Below, one piece after another: positions 8,274-15,187 of a DNA stretch of 15,187 nucleotides (its first letter is position 1; the number at the start of each line of letters is the position of its first letter). The DNA is from Jatrophihabitans sp. GTDB taxonomy: Bacteria > Actinomycetota > Actinomycetes > Mycobacteriales > Jatrophihabitantaceae. Location: positions 1 through 15,187 of the forward strand of contig JAOPVG010000181.1 of assembly GCA_025966255.1 (NCBI GenBank). Direction: 5' to 3'. The notes below the pieces were generated by a model. The model ran no database searches. It was not told where the DNA came from and worked only from the letters and a program-made list of their open reading frames with translations. Position numbers and translations under genes: made by a program.

Positions 8274-8911
8274 GGTGCGGCAATCCCCTCGCCGCTGGCG
8301 CCGACGCCGGCGACGACGCGGGCCGAGGCGACGCCGTCGGCCGCGGCCCGCGCCCGCTGGACGTCCGTGTCGCTGGCCTCGCGGCCGCCGAACCAGACGG
8401 CGTCAAAGGCTTCGGTGGCGACGGCCAGGTCGGCGGCCGCAGTGGGCAGTAGCGGCCCGGCCTCGCGCGACGTCGCCGCCCCGGTGCGGCCGGGCCGCGG
8501 CGGCAGGACACCCCGTTCCTCGATGGTCTGCACGGCGGCGCGGAGCCACTCGCGCAGTGCCTCGGCGCGACGTCCCTCGGCAGCCAACTGCAACGCGCGG
8601 CCCCGGTGATCGCGCGCGGCGATCGGGGCGAGCGGGTCGACGTCGTCCGCGCTCCGGCCGCGGACGGTGCGACCCGGCACGCCGGCGCGAACCGCGACGA
8701 CGACCACGACGGCGAGCACGGCCACGAGCAACAGGAGCAGTGCATGGCTGCCGCCCCCGCCGCTGAACAGCGCGCCAAGCTTGTCGCCGAGCCAGTGCAC
8801 GGCCCGGGTGAGCAGGCTGGGCTCGTCGCGGTGGTACTCGTGGCGGCGCAACTCCGCCTTGGCGGCCTCCTGTGCCGCCGAACCGCCGACGGGGTCGCCG
8901 GCGATCACCAT
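8267..8911 (-). CDS. DUF4129-domain membrane protein
   Basis: A 214-residue protein with a single membrane helix (about 56-75) after a polar N-terminus and GGGGS. The cytosolic DUF4129 domain (about 100-192) shows AEGRRAEALREWLRAAVQ, the GRTGAATSREA stretch and FDAVWFG near the end. DUF4129 often forms the tail of transglutaminase-like TgpA proteins in MoxR operons. Here it stands alone, with no transglutaminase domain. ATG 8911 overlaps the upstream gene by seven bases; GTG 8908 would give a GTGA overlap and is equally possible. The 3' end overlaps the DUF4350 start. The function is unknown; an adaptor in a MoxR membrane complex is a guess from context. Confidence 0.85.
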   Translation of the reverse strand: MVIAGDPVGGSAAQEAAKAELRRHEYHRDEPSLLTRAVHWLGDKLGALFSGGGGSHALLLLLVAVLAVVVVVAVRAGVPGRTVRGRSADDVDPLAPIAARDHRGRALQLAAEGRRAEALREWLRAAVQTIEERGVLPPRPGRTGAATSREAGPLLPTAAADLAVATEAFDAVWFGGREASDTDVQRARAAADGVASARVVAGVGASGEGIAAPW

Positions 8912-9777
8912 GCGGTGACCGCCGGGCGGCCGTCGGCGATATCGGGCCGGGCGTCCGGAGCGATTGGGGGCAGGCCGAGGACGAGATCGATGCCTTCGCG
9001 GCGCATCCGCAGGTCGGTGTAGAGCAGCGTGTCCACTGCGGCGCTGATCGGGGTGGTGATGGTCAGCGAGAGCACGTTGCCGATGGCGACCACGGTGACG
9101 TAGACGCCGGGGTCCTGGATCCCCTGCGTGGCCACATTGATCAGATCCGTCCCACTCAGATAGCTCGCCAGCAACGAGAACGGCAACGTGATGAACAGCC
9201 CGAGTGTCACCGTGAGCACCCAGCGCAGCGTGCGCACGCCCCAGGTGCGCCAGAACTCGTGCTTGACGAGCTCGAACGACCGGCTCAGGGCCTTGACCGG
9301 AGCGGTCCGCTCGATCACCAGGACCGGTGCGGAGACCGCCCAGATGCCCCACAGCCAGACGCCACCGACGACCAATACGACGAGCCCGACCTCCTGGGCC
9401 ACCGCCACCACGAGGGCGAGCGCGACCAGGCCGAACCCGAACCGGCCCACCTGCCGGAGCGACTGGCCGGCAGTCAGGCGCCGGCCCACCAAATCGGCGG
9501 TGAACACCGGGGCGAGCAGGCCGGCGAGGATCGTGCCGAAGATCCCCGAGACGAGCAACTCACCGAGCACCCCGAACTGCGCTATTCCGTGCGGATCGTT
9601 CGCGATGCCCAGCTGGATCAGCGCGATGAAGCCGGCCCGGAGGATGGCGATCGGCGCGGAGAGGGTGAACGCGGCCCGGGCATTGCGGCGCACCGCCCGC
9701 ACCGCGTTGTCGAGGATCTCGGCCGCGCCGAGTGGGCGTAGCGGCGTCGCGGATGCCGCGGCGAACTCACCGCTCAC
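8905..9777 (-). CDS. Multi-pass membrane protein, glycerophosphodiesterase membrane-domain type
   Basis: A 290-residue integral membrane protein, first gene of the - strand operon. It opens with the conserved actinobacterial motif RPLGAAEILDNAVRAVRRN. About five or six hydrophobic segments follow (near 38-58, 72-95, 113-152, 183-206 and 226-250), and it closes with LLYTDLRMRREGIDL. This resembles the membrane domain found N-terminal to some glycerophosphoryl diester phosphodiesterases; no catalytic phosphodiesterase part is present. The GTG start is supported by GGAGG nine bases upstream. It diverges from mtrA across 133 bp. The family call is moderately sure, the function unknown. Confidence 0.8.
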   Translation of the reverse strand: MSGEFAAASATPLRPLGAAEILDNAVRAVRRNARAAFTLSAPIAILRAGFIALIQLGIANDPHGIAQFGVLGELLVSGIFGTILAGLLAPVFTADLVGRRLTAGQSLRQVGRFGFGLVALALVVAVAQEVGLVVLVVGGVWLWGIWAVSAPVLVIERTAPVKALSRSFELVKHEFWRTWGVRTLRWVLTVTLGLFITLPFSLLASYLSGTDLINVATQGIQDPGVYVTVVAIGNVLSLTITTPISAAVDTLLYTDLRMRREGIDLVLGLPPIAPDARPDIADGRPAVTAW

Positions 9778-9902
9778 GTCGGCCCACCTCCGCTCCCGCG
9801 CACATGATCGTGCCCATCTTGCCTACTTCGACGGGAGGACGCCTCATCGATCCAGCTCAGCCCACGCCTAGATCCACACCGATGTGAGGTCGAGGTGTCA
9901 CC

Positions 9903-9914
9903 ATGGGCGCGTGA
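9903..9914 (+). other. Three-codon upstream ORF (Met-Gly-Ala) overlapping the mtrA start
   Basis: ATG GGC GCG TGA. A GAGGTG Shine-Dalgarno sequence (9892-9897) lies five bases before this ATG, an ideal distance, whereas it lies 13 bases before the mtrA GTG. The TGA overlaps that GTG as GTGA. Translation of the mini-ORF could hand ribosomes to mtrA. It is seen in sequence but unproven. Confidence 0.45.
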
Positions 9915-10600
9915 AACCTCGCGTTCTGGTGGTCGATGACGACTCGGCGCTGGCCGAGATGCTGGGTATCGTGCTGCGCACCGACGGGTTCGAGCCGTCG
10001 TTCGTCGCGGACGGCTCCCGTGCCCTGAAGGCCTTCCGGGAGACCAAGCCCGACATCGTCCTGCTCGATCTCATGCTGCCGGGTATGTCCGGCATCGACG
10101 TGTGCCGCGCCATCCGGGCCGAGAGCGGCACGCCGATCATCATGCTGACCGCGAAGACGGACACCGTCGACGTCGTCCTCGGCCTCGAATCCGGTGCCGA
10201 CGACTACGTGATGAAGCCGTTCAAGCCGAAGGAGCTCGTGGCTCGGATGCGGGCCCGCTTGCGTCATCACGAGGACATCGCCAGTGAGGCGTTGACCATC
10301 GGCCCGGCCGATTCCCCGGTGCAGATCGACGTGCAGGCCCACCAGGTCACCCGCGAGGGGGCGCCGATGGCGCTCACACCGCTCGAGTTCGACCTGCTCG
10401 TCGCGCTGGCCCGCAAGCCGCGGCAGGTGTTCACGCGGGAGGTGCTCCTCGAGCAGGTGTGGGGCTACCGGCACGCGGCCGACACCCGGCTCGTTAACGT
10501 GCACGTGCAACGCTTGAGAGCCAAGGTGGAGCGCGACCCGGAGCGGCCTGAGGTGGTGCTCACCGTCCGCGGCGTCGGGTACAAAGCCGGACCTCCATGA
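9911..10600 (+). CDS. mtrA: MtrA, OmpR-family response regulator
   Basis: A 229-residue DNA-binding response regulator, an essential regulator of cell division, envelope and replication genes in mycobacteria and of development in Streptomyces. In the receiver domain (about 3-115) the acidic pocket is Asp9-Asp11, the phospho-acceptor Asp53 (LLDLMLPG), and the switch residues Thr80, Tyr99 and Lys102. The winged-helix domain (about 130-226) carries LTPLEFDLLVALARKP, EVLLEQVWGYRH and NVHVQRLRAKVE, nearly identical to known MtrA. GTG 9911 is chosen because family members begin directly with xxRVLVVDDD. An in-frame GTG at 9884 has no Shine-Dalgarno sequence. The palindrome GGTGTCACC (9894-9902) just upstream might be a control site. 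The stop overlaps mtrB as ATGA. Confidence 0.96.
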   Translation: MKPRVLVVDDDSALAEMLGIVLRTDGFEPSFVADGSRALKAFRETKPDIVLLDLMLPGMSGIDVCRAIRAESGTPIIMLTAKTDTVDVVLGLESGADDYVMKPFKPKELVARMRARLRHHEDIASEALTIGPADSPVQIDVQAHQVTREGAPMALTPLEFDLLVALARKPRQVFTREVLLEQVWGYRHAADTRLVNVHVQRLRAKVERDPERPEVVLTVRGVGYKAGPP

Positions 10601-12201
10601 CCCTCGCAAGTACCCGCGGTTCGGTGCTGGCGAACACCGCCATCGTCCTGCGCGGCGTCCGTGATCGCACGCGATCGGGCGCGGCCCGGATTGTCCGAGC
10701 CTGGCGTCAGTCTTTGCAGTTGCGCGTCGGCGCCACCACGGTCGTCGTCACCGGCGTTGTGGTGTTCATCATCGGGCTGTTCCTCGTCGACAAGGTCGCG
10801 GGGGGTGTCCTGAACGCCAAACGTGACGCCGCGATCAACCAGGCGAAGATCGGCCTCGAGTTCGCGAGGCCGTTGCTGTCCAGCGTCGACCCGGGTGTGG
10901 TCGCCGACGTCGATGACGCTCGCTCGCAGATCTCGGCGAACCTCACTGCGGGCGGGTCGAGCGCCGGCGTGTTCAACATCGACATCGAGTCGCCGTCGAG
11001 TGCGGCCCCGGACATCCCGCAGTCGTTGCGCAAGGTCGTGCAGGGCGGCAACCTCGCCATCCAGTACGGGCCGGTGAAAGCGCGGGCCGGACGTCCAGAA
11101 CTCGTCCGCGGCCTCATCGTCGGTGAACCGGTGCCGGCGCGGACGGGCAACTTCGAGTTCTACTACCTGTTCCCCCTCACCGCCGAGGAACAGACGATCT
11201 CGCTGATCCAGCGCACCGTGCTGCTCGCCGGGCTGGCTCTCGTGGTGTTGGTGCTCGCGATCGCGCTGCTCGTGACGCGTCAGGTGGTGCGTCCGGTGCG
11301 CGTGGCGGCCGAGACAGCGGGTCTGCTGGCCGCCGGCGACCTCTCCAAACGAATCGCCGTCACCAGCAGCGACGACATCGGCCGGCTGGGCCGATCCTTC
11401 AACGACATGGCGGACAGCCTGCAGCGCCAGATCCGTCGGCTCGAGGATCTCTCCCGACTGCAGCGGCGCTTCACCAGCGACGTCTCGCACGAGCTGCGAA
11501 CTCCGCTGACCACGATCCGGATGGCCTCGGAGTTCCTGTACGGCAACCGATCCGATTTCCCGCCGGAGCTCTCGCGCTCGGCCGAACTGCTCCACGACGA
11601 GCTCGACCGCTTCGAATCCCTGCTCGGCGACCTGCTGGAGATCTCGCGGTACGACGCCGGCGTGGCCAATCTGGAGTCCGAGACCGTCGACCTGCGCAGT
11701 GTGGTGGCGACGACGGTGGAAGGCACCCGACTGCTGGCCGACCGGCACGGCAGCCAGGTGGTCATCGAACAGCCTGACGGGCCGGTGATGCTGGATATCG
11801 ACTCGCGGCGCGTGGAGCGGATTCTTCGTAATCTCGTGGGTAACGCACTCGACCACGGCGAAGGGAAGCCAGTGGTGATCACCATCGGCTACGACGCCGA
11901 CGCCGTCGCCGTGACCGTACGCGACCATGGCATGGGCCTGCGTCCCGGCGAGGCGGGGCTGGTGTTCAACCGGTTCTGGCGCGGCGACCAGTCGCGCAGC
12001 CGGCTCACCGGCGGCACCGGCCTCGGTCTCGCTATCTCACTGGAGGATGCGCGCCTGCACGACGGCTGGCTGCAGGCCTGGGGTGAGCGCGGCCGTGGCG
12101 CGCAGTTCCGGCTCACGCTGCCCCGCCGCGCCGGCCACACGCTGATGCATTCGCCGCTGCCGCTCGACCCGGACGAGATCGACGACGAGGACGACGAATG
12201 A
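10597..12201 (+). CDS. mtrB: MtrB, sensor histidine kinase
   Basis: A 534-residue membrane histidine kinase that phosphorylates MtrA. The first membrane helix is near 45-67, an extracytoplasmic sensor region spans about 68-204, and the second helix is near 205-227. A HAMP linker (228-282) follows. The HisKA domain has phospho-acceptor His298 in FTSDVSHELRTPLTTIR. The ATPase domain has the N box with Asn416 (NLVGNALDHGEG), the G1 box DHGMGL and the G2 box GGTGLGLAI. The C-terminus ends in an acidic tail DEIDDEDDE. It overlaps mtrA and lpqB by four bases each, giving a coupled three-gene operon. In mycobacteria MtrB localises to septa and LpqB modulates it. Identification is secure. Confidence 0.96.
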   Translation: MTLASTRGSVLANTAIVLRGVRDRTRSGAARIVRAWRQSLQLRVGATTVVVTGVVVFIIGLFLVDKVAGGVLNAKRDAAINQAKIGLEFARPLLSSVDPGVVADVDDARSQISANLTAGGSSAGVFNIDIESPSSAAPDIPQSLRKVVQGGNLAIQYGPVKARAGRPELVRGLIVGEPVPARTGNFEFYYLFPLTAEEQTISLIQRTVLLAGLALVVLVLAIALLVTRQVVRPVRVAAETAGLLAAGDLSKRIAVTSSDDIGRLGRSFNDMADSLQRQIRRLEDLSRLQRRFTSDVSHELRTPLTTIRMASEFLYGNRSDFPPELSRSAELLHDELDRFESLLGDLLEISRYDAGVANLESETVDLRSVVATTVEGTRLLADRHGSQVVIEQPDGPVMLDIDSRRVERILRNLVGNALDHGEGKPVVITIGYDADAVAVTVRDHGMGLRPGEAGLVFNRFWRGDQSRSRLTGGTGLGLAISLEDARLHDGWLQAWGERGRGAQFRLTLPRRAGHTLMHSPLPLDPDEIDDEDDE

Positions 12202-13964
12202 GGTCGCCGCAGAGAATGCGCCGCCACCTCGTCGTGACCGCGGCGGCTGCCTCTCTCGTGCTGATGGTCAGCGCGTGCACGGGGGTTCCGTCGTCGTCGG
12301 CTCCGGAGACGATCAAGCCCATCCCGTTCGGCGGCGACGTCCAGGGCCAGGCGATCACGCCCGCGCCCGGTGCCCAGCCGAGCGAACTCGTCAAGGCGTT
12401 CCTCCAAGCCAACGGCACCGAACCCGGCACCCATACGTCGGCGCGCACGTTCCTGACCCCGGATGCGCGCCGGCGCTGGACGGACACCACGGCCACGATC
12501 GTCTCCGGGCTGACCATCGGCACGTTCAAGCCCGGCAAGCCCGTCGTCGTCGTGGCCGGGCGCGTTGTCGGGACGCTCAATGCCGCCGGCATCTACACGC
12601 CGTCCTTGCAGCGAACCGGACAGGGTGGGGACCCGGCCGGGTTCGAGTACCACGTGACCAAGGTCGGCGGGCAGTACCGCATCGACGGGCTCGGTAAAGG
12701 GCTGCTCCTGACCGTCGACCAGTTCGACACCTACAAGCCGCACCCCCTGTACTTCTACGACCTGGCCGATCGCTACCTCGTGCCGGACGTGCGTTGGAGT
12801 CAGCTGGAATCCTCGCAGCTCGAACAGTGGCTGGTGACCCAACTGGCGGCGGGGCCGCGGCCCGACCTCCAGAACGCGGTCAACCCGGACACGCTGCCGA
12901 CGCAGGCCAGCGTGCGCCGGATCAGCGTCACCGGCGATGCACCGACGAAGGTCGAGATCCCGGGTGCGGCGCAACTCAATTCTCCGGCCCGCAACCAGCT
13001 CGCGTCCCAGATCGGCCACACGCTCTACGGCGTCGGGCCCAGCTCCGTCCTCTCCATCACCGACGGCGGTACGCCGGTGACCATCCCCAGTGCTGCAAGT
13101 GTCCAGTTCACCGCCTCCGGGGCCAGTGACGCCGGCCCGCCCCCGCCTGCCCGCGACGTGTACTACCTCCGCTCCGGACGGATCTATGCCGAGAACGGCA
13201 TCGAACTGAGCGGTGCGGTCAACAGATCCAGCTACTCCCTCAACTCGATCGCGCTCACCCGACTCGGACGGTCTGGGGGGCTGAGCGTCGCGGCCGTGAC
13301 CGGAACCGGTGACGAGGCTCGGCTGCTCGTCGGCAGCCAGCTGGGTGGGCTGACGCCAGTGACGAAGCCATTGCCATCGAGTGGCGCGCTCACGCGTCCC
13401 GCCTGGGCACCGGGCGCAGGGGAAGTCTGGGTCGGCCGTGGTAGCAATCTCTACCGCGTGATCGTGACCGGGAAGGCACCACACGTCCTGCCGATCGCGA
13501 TCCCGACGTCAGCGGGCGGCGGGCGGATCGTCTCCCTGCGGCTGAGCCCGGAAGGGTCCCGCGTCGCCATGGTGATCTCCGCGGCAAACGGCAAGGGTCA
13601 GCTGTTCGTCGGGTCGGTGGTGCGCACCGCGGGGCAGGTGCGGATCGATACCTTGCAGCCGGTCAGCCCGGTGGGCGTGGTGGTTCAGGACGTCGCCTGG
13701 ATCGAGGCATCGACGTTGTTCGCGATCGGCTATGACGCAACCAACCACGACCCTGAGGTCTTCGAGACCAACGTCGACGGCTCGGCCTGGAGTGGGCGCG
13801 GCATCGGATCGCTCCAAGATGCGCCCGACAGCGTGACCGTGGCCGCGGGCCAGCTGGCCTGGGTGTCCGCGGGCGGCTTCATCTGGGCGCAGAGGGGCAC
13901 CGACTGGGTCAGTCCGGGAGCCGCGAGCCAGACCAGCGGTACCGCACCGATCTACCTCGAATGA
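12198..13964 (+). CDS. lpqB: LpqB, MtrAB-associated lipoprotein
   Basis: A 588-residue lipoprotein thought to sit on the outer face of the membrane and modulate MtrB signalling. The signal peptide (1-26) ends in the lipobox VSAC with Cys27 as the lipidated residue. An N-terminal LpqB domain (about 55-185) includes YRIDGLGKGLLLTVDQF. A GerMN domain follows (about 205-305), and the remaining ~270 residues should form the LpqB beta-propeller. Length and order match the family. The ATG overlaps the mtrB stop as ATGA, and GAGG upstream may serve as Shine-Dalgarno sequence. The downstream gap holds repeats and a possible terminator hairpin. Confidence 0.95.
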   Translation: MRSPQRMRRHLVVTAAAASLVLMVSACTGVPSSSAPETIKPIPFGGDVQGQAITPAPGAQPSELVKAFLQANGTEPGTHTSARTFLTPDARRRWTDTTATIVSGLTIGTFKPGKPVVVVAGRVVGTLNAAGIYTPSLQRTGQGGDPAGFEYHVTKVGGQYRIDGLGKGLLLTVDQFDTYKPHPLYFYDLADRYLVPDVRWSQLESSQLEQWLVTQLAAGPRPDLQNAVNPDTLPTQASVRRISVTGDAPTKVEIPGAAQLNSPARNQLASQIGHTLYGVGPSSVLSITDGGTPVTIPSAASVQFTASGASDAGPPPPARDVYYLRSGRIYAENGIELSGAVNRSSYSLNSIALTRLGRSGGLSVAAVTGTGDEARLLVGSQLGGLTPVTKPLPSSGALTRPAWAPGAGEVWVGRGSNLYRVIVTGKAPHVLPIAIPTSAGGGRIVSLRLSPEGSRVAMVISAANGKGQLFVGSVVRTAGQVRIDTLQPVSPVGVVVQDVAWIEASTLFAIGYDATNHDPEVFETNVDGSAWSGRGIGSLQDAPDSVTVAAGQLAWVSAGGFIWAQRGTDWVSPGAASQTSGTAPIYLE

Positions 13965-13968
13965 CCGG

Positions 13969-14033
13969 CGCGGTATAGGCGAAGAGGCGGCCGGCGTACC
14001 GCGAACACCCGGCCCATATACCGCGAACACCCG
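13969..14033. repeat. Repeat cluster after lpqB: two direct 15-mers and an inverted partner
   Basis: TACCGCGAACACCCG occurs at 13997-14011 and 14019-14033, 22 bp apart (about two helical turns). CGCGGTATA at 13969-13977, five bases after the lpqB stop, is the exact reverse complement of TATACCGCG at 14017-14025; its first seven bases also pair with 13997-14003. One arm can thus form either of two hairpins. A terminator or protein-binding role is possible. Confidence 0.6.
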
Positions 14034-14044
14034 CTCGCAGCGGC

Positions 14045-14084
14045 TCGTCCACAGTACGGATCCGATACCGGCGATCCGTCCACA
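14045..14084 (+). promoter_or_regulatory. Pair of DnaA-box-like 9-mers upstream of comF
   Basis: TCGTCCACA (14045-14053) and CCGTCCACA (14076-14084) are direct repeats 31 bp apart (about three helical turns). The actinobacterial DnaA box is close to TTGTCCACA with variation in the first two bases. Between them ACGGATC (14056-14062) and GATCCGT (14073-14079) form a perfect inverted repeat. DnaA binding is inferred, not shown. Confidence 0.4.
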
Positions 14085-14113
14085 GGACACGGGCGGAGTG
14101 CGGGGGACGGTCG

Positions 14114-14815
14114 GTGGATCCCGGCAGGCTTGCCGCCATGATCGTCGATGCGTTGCTGGATCTGGTGCTCCCGCGTCGCTGTGTCGGCTGCGGTGCCGGG
14201 GTGGCTTTGCTCTGTGGGCGCTGTGTGCCGAGCGCGGCACCCGTGCGGGTGCAGTTCGACGAGCTGGGCGTCGTGGCGGCAGCGGCCTATGCCGATGTCC
14301 TCCGGCGCGCCTTGATCCTTTACAAGGAGCGGGGGCGGCGCGATCTCGCCGGTCCACTGGGTGAGTTGCTCGGGCGGGCCGCGCGTACTGCGCTGAACGG
14401 GCGTGCGCCGCCGGGGCGGCGGGTCGTGCTCGTCGCGGTGCCGTCCTCTCGGTCCGTGGCCGCCGCCCGGGGTGGTGATCATCTCGGCCGGCTCGCGCCT
14501 CGGGCGGCGGCGGTGGCCGGCACCCGGGTCACGCGTGGCGTCCTGTCCCTGACCCGAGCCGTGCGCGACTCAGCCGGCCTGGGTGTGGCCGCGCGGGCGA
14601 GCAACCTGCACGAGGCGTTCCGGGCTCGCCCGGCACCTGCGGGTGTGGCTGCTCTGCTCATTGACGACATCGTGACCACGGGCGCGACGCTGCGCGAGGC
14701 GCACCGGGCATTGTCCTGCTCGGGCTGGCCGGTGCTGGGCGCGGCTGTCGTCGCCGCCACGCCGCGGCCGGGTTCCAATCCCATTGGCAGCGCCCACTTC
14801 GGCGGTCTAGCGTGA
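14114..14815 (+). CDS. comF: ComF-family phosphoribosyltransferase
   Basis: A 233-residue protein of the ComF/GntX family. The N-terminal zinc-binding cysteines are Cys23, Cys26, Cys34 and Cys37 (CVGC and CGRC). A type I phosphoribosyltransferase fold follows, with the PRPP-binding loop LLIDDIVTTGAT (181-192) and the upstream segment VAVPSSRSVAAARGGDH (107-123). In transformable bacteria ComF is needed for DNA uptake. In actinobacteria the gene is conserved between lpqB and hpf, but its role is unknown. Start GTG 14114 has a purine-rich GGGGGA six bases upstream; ATG 14138, eight codons on, is an alternative that keeps all motifs. The spacing to lpqB is 149 bp, so it probably has its own promoter. 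Confidence 0.9.
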   Translation: MDPGRLAAMIVDALLDLVLPRRCVGCGAGVALLCGRCVPSAAPVRVQFDELGVVAAAAYADVLRRALILYKERGRRDLAGPLGELLGRAARTALNGRAPPGRRVVLVAVPSSRSVAAARGGDHLGRLAPRAAAVAGTRVTRGVLSLTRAVRDSAGLGVAARASNLHEAFRARPAPAGVAALLIDDIVTTGATLREAHRALSCSGWPVLGAAVVAATPRPGSNPIGSAHFGGLA

Positions 14816-14850
14816 GAGAGACCTAACCGGAAGATGCGTATCTCGGCCCC

Positions 14851-14880
14851 GCACACGGGCCTCGAGTACCCACCGTGTGC
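14851..14880. repeat. Inverted repeat in the hpf upstream region
   Basis: GCACACGG (14851-14858) and CCGTGTGC (14873-14880) are perfect 8-bp arms around a 14-nt loop. It lies 36 bases after the comF stop and 33 bases before the hpf start. It could be a weak comF terminator, an operator, or a leader hairpin of hpf. Confidence 0.5.
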
Positions 14881-14912
14881 CGCCGAGTCGCCGCGAGCAT
14901 GGTGGAGGTCGT

Positions 14913-15187
14913 ATGGAGACTGTCGCGGGACATATGGAAATCGTCGTCCGTGGCCGCAACGTCGTGGTTCCCGACCATTATCGGCAACACGTCGCCGAGA
15001 AGCTGTCGAAACTCGAACGCTACGACAACAAGATCCACCGGACGGACGTCGAACTCCAACACGAGAAGAACCCGCGGCAGAACGGAAGCTGTCAGCACGT
15101 CGAGATCACCTGCCGAACCCGAGGGCCGGTCGTTCGGAGCGAGGCGTGTGCAGAGGACTTCTACAAGGCGCTTGACATCGCGGCCGA
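14913..15187 (+). CDS. hpf: Ribosome hibernation promoting factor, HPF/RaiA family (3' end missing)
   Basis: The first 91 codons of a ribosome-binding hibernation factor, which sits in the decoding region of the 30S subunit and silences or protects idle ribosomes. The start METVAGHMEIVVRGRN was chosen because GGAGG lies four bases before the ATG at 14913; a second in-frame ATG at 14934 lacks such a site. The visible part is the N-terminal domain: VRGRNVVVPDHYRQHVAEKL, then SKLERYDNKI, with HVEITCRTRG later. Actinobacterial homologues are the long form with a C-terminal dimerisation domain, which would lie past the window edge. In many actinobacteria secA follows. Identity is secure; completeness cannot be judged. 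Confidence 0.92.
   Translation, partial: METVAGHMEIVVRGRNVVVPDHYRQHVAEKLSKLERYDNKIHRTDVELQHEKNPRQNGSCQHVEITCRTRGPVVRSEACAEDFYKALDIAA

Noticed and set aside
7039..8778. Long - strand reading fused in frame upstream of MoxR
   Set aside because: It overlaps DUF4350 and DUF4129 in another frame and is Arg/Pro-rich. The GTG at 7038 has a good Shine-Dalgarno site and the MoxR N-terminus begins there.
9778..9893. Search for a clear sigma-70 promoter upstream of mtrA
   Set aside because: TAGATC near 9870 and TACTTC near 9824 are poor matches without a well-spaced -35, so no promoter was annotated.
9894..9902. GGTGTCACC palindrome as an MtrA autoregulatory site
   Set aside because: It shares only GTCAC with the reported mycobacterial MtrA motif and has no second copy nearby. 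It is mentioned under mtrA but not called.
10465..13484. Long - strand open frames opposite mtrB and lpqB
   Set aside because: They are shadows of well-supported genes, with His/Arg/Gly-rich composition and no recognisable domain.

Overview
The window is high-GC DNA with GTG starts, 4-bp gene overlaps and the mtrA-mtrB-lpqB order, which together indicate a chromosomal segment of an actinobacterium. The gene order ahcY ... mtrA-mtrB-lpqB-comF-hpf is the conserved actinobacterial core order. I cannot fix the family from sequence alone. No tRNA, rRNA, CRISPR array, transposase or phage gene was seen, and all genes look intact apart from the two cut by the window edges.

Left part (1-2773): the 3' part of ahcY (S-adenosylhomocysteine hydrolase, + strand) ends inside a perfect 15-bp hairpin. 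It converges on a secreted SGNH-fold esterase (- strand); a second 15-bp hairpin with a UUCG loop lies between them. Next comes a small GNAT acetyltransferase (- strand).

Middle part (2801-9777): this is an envelope module. An RDD-domain membrane protein (- strand) and a SpoIIM-like membrane protein (+ strand) diverge from a 54-bp promoter region that lacks Shine-Dalgarno (SD) sequences. A tightly coupled - strand operon then reads: GPDPase-type membrane protein, DUF4129 protein, DUF4350 protein, MoxR AAA+ ATPase, DUF58 protein. SpoIIM and DUF58 meet tail to tail with 13 bp between them. This set recurs in actinobacteria and is thought to be a MoxR-chaperone/membrane complex, but its substrate is unknown.

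Right part (9778-15187): mtrA-mtrB-lpqB form an operon with two ATGA overlaps, encoding the response regulator, sensor kinase and lipoprotein of the MtrAB envelope and cell-cycle system. A repeat-rich 149-bp gap follows, with two DnaA-box-like 9-mers. After it come comF (phosphoribosyltransferase) and the start of the ribosome hibernation factor gene hpf, which runs off the window.

The gene content is largely familiar. The less usual signals are non-coding: a three-codon upstream ORF ending on the mtrA start codon, the repeats and DnaA-like boxes after lpqB, the hairpin encoded by the ahcY 3' end, and a 12-bp tandem repeat at the DUF4350/MoxR junction. I found no convincing evidence of a wholly new system. 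The best candidate for under-described biology is the MoxR-DUF58-DUF4350-DUF4129-SpoIIM-RDD module next to mtrAB-lpqB.
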